Assembly: GCA_013397795.1 (NCBI GenBank)
Contig: VZTJ01002448.1
Coordinates: forward strand, 1,417,570 to 1,481,569
DNA from: Orthonyx spaldingii
Taxonomy: Eukaryota > Chordata > Aves > Passeriformes > Orthonychidae
Reading direction: 5' to 3'
Length of the DNA stretch: 64,000 nt
Below the pieces are notes generated by a model that did no database searches, was not told the DNA's origin, and worked only from the letters and a program-made list of their open reading frames with translations. Both the position numbers and the translations under genes were made by a program. Of this stretch, positions 62,701 to 64,000 are shown in pieces; positions within the stretch are counted from its first letter, which is position 1; each line of letters starts with the position of its first letter.

Positions 62701-64000
62701 AATGGAATGAAATTATTTTGATTTAATGAAGAAATGTCATTTAATTGCTTGATCTAGGCTTTTTCCCTCTATCATGTTAGATATGCTGTCTCAAATGTAA
62801 TGAATTCTAACTGAAATAAAGTGCTTTGATTTGAAATGTTGTTAAATGAACTTGCCAGCTAACCAAGCTTTTAAAACCAAATAAAATAATCCATAAATTA
62901 AATGATAACTGACATGGAAGTCGTTGGTATTGCTCATTAGAATTCAACTGCCAAAAATCTTTGGTTGGTTAATTTTAAGTGTTTTTAAGCAGATAAAATC
63001 CAATGCAAAAAAATTGTGATGTCTCATTGAAGCTAATGGTATTAAAACTTTAGGTTTAACACTTTTATTGAAATGAAGGAGGCAATCAAGTACTGCTGAA
63101 GCATTTGGAGCAGGTTGTTGGGACCAGTTTACAAACCCAAGCTGCACTGCCTAGGAAGAGGGAGTTAAATTTGTGTATGTGATTTGTCTACTTTTCTAAA
63201 TGCTCATGTATCTATTTGAATTGCAAGTTTCTCACTATGTTCCAATACAAAAAAATCCCTTAGTTGATGCACACAGTAATTATTCACAGTGCTAGACCAG
63301 ATTTAAAAATGCAAGAAGAAGACTGAAGGATTTATGCCTTTTTTTCTGTCTTTGGTGAGTGAATTAAATCTAGTCTGTAGTGCCAGCTTTCCTTAAAGAT
63401 GGATGGGACTGTGACTGAGTATTAGTGAAGCACCAGCTGTGACGGATGCACTCGACCCCTTAACCAAACCAGCAGTAGTTTGGTACCTCCAAAGGAGGTA
63501 AAGTCGTGTTCTGTAGCTGGGCCAGCTGTCTCTAGGAAACTCACAAAGAAGTGGAATAACACAGTGAGCATTGAAGCTTTTGCATCTCTTGTCTCTGTGT
63601 AAATCATTCTAGCTTGATTATAGCTTAATTTTCATTTGTCTGTTTCTGCCATGTAGCAGGTAATAGAGTGAATCTTGCCATCAGAATTTGTTAAATCACA
63701 CTTTTGCAACATGATCTTAAAATCACTTTTGCTAATCTCTTTGACGGTGGTTCTTTAAGTGATTTAGATCATTCACCTGATACAATTTAGCATAGCCAGC
63801 AGGATCCTAAATCAGGACTCATGACACCAGCAGACATGGACAATATAAATGAAGATGAGAAGGAAAAGTCAAATTTGCAAGGCAGATCAATGTAACACCG
63901 CATGTAGCATCTACACTGTTGTTCCTGCTCCTGGAAATTAAGGTCACTATCTAACAAGCTCCAATAGTAATTGTTCTGGAGAACTTCAGAGGAAAGTTGT
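59794..64000. other. Intergenic sequence, no gene recognised
   Basis: AT-rich, with A-rich stretches on this strand near 60570-60850 and an A run at about 62010-62026. A diverged repeat of about 37 bases lies at 61252-61325 (two blocks beginning cattgtgccc). No exon, RNA gene or further transposon was recognised. Confidence 0.55.
62258..62326. repeat. 23-bp tandem repeat, three copies
   Basis: Units at 62258, 62281 and 62304 follow the pattern gtggaaggttttacttattat plus two bases, with two or three changes between copies. Confidence 0.9.

Overview
The window is vertebrate nuclear DNA, most likely from a bird. It is AT-rich and intron-dominated, with CR1 LINE tails and several long terminal repeats (LTRs) of kinds I know from avian genomes. 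It holds one recognisable protein-coding gene, on the + strand: the 3' half of KCNC2, which encodes the Shaw-type voltage-gated potassium channel Kv3.2. The upstream exon with the N-terminus and T1 tetramerisation domain is not in the window, so bases 1-19594 are read as the intron that follows it.

Gene part (1-29.2 kb). The main channel exon (19595-20525) encodes S1 to S6 and the proximal C-terminus. A second exon (22913-23080) encodes the shared distal C-terminus. Three alternative terminal exons follow at 26936, 27763 and 28909. All three join in the same phase and replace only the last 20 to 45 residues, so the locus makes channels with one pore and different C-terminal tails. Reading through the main exon's donor gives a fourth, short tail resembling the short Kv3.1a end. 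A fifth possible terminal exon at 23221 is speculative. AATAAA signals follow the first and third terminal exons.

Downstream part (29.2-64 kb). I recognise no gene here. It holds two CR1 3' tails (33.1 and 34.4 kb) and five LTR insertions: 37.9-38.5 kb (+), 43.4-45.0 kb (-, about 1.6 kb with a CpG-rich core), 50.4-51.1 kb (+), and a nested pair at 58.2-59.8 kb. Three of the LTRs have TG...CA ends and exact 5-bp target-site duplications visible in the sequence. There is also a perfect 89-bp tandem duplication at 57.4 kb, a triple 23-bp repeat at 62.3 kb, and a 126-base assembly gap inside the nested LTR. No LTR was recognised in the first 29 kb.

I found no CRISPR array, operon, RNA gene or new multi-gene system. 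The points most worth a second look are the multi-tail 3' end of KCNC2, a CpG-retaining inverted repeat inside it, and the large CpG-rich LTR with its own TATA box and splice donor.
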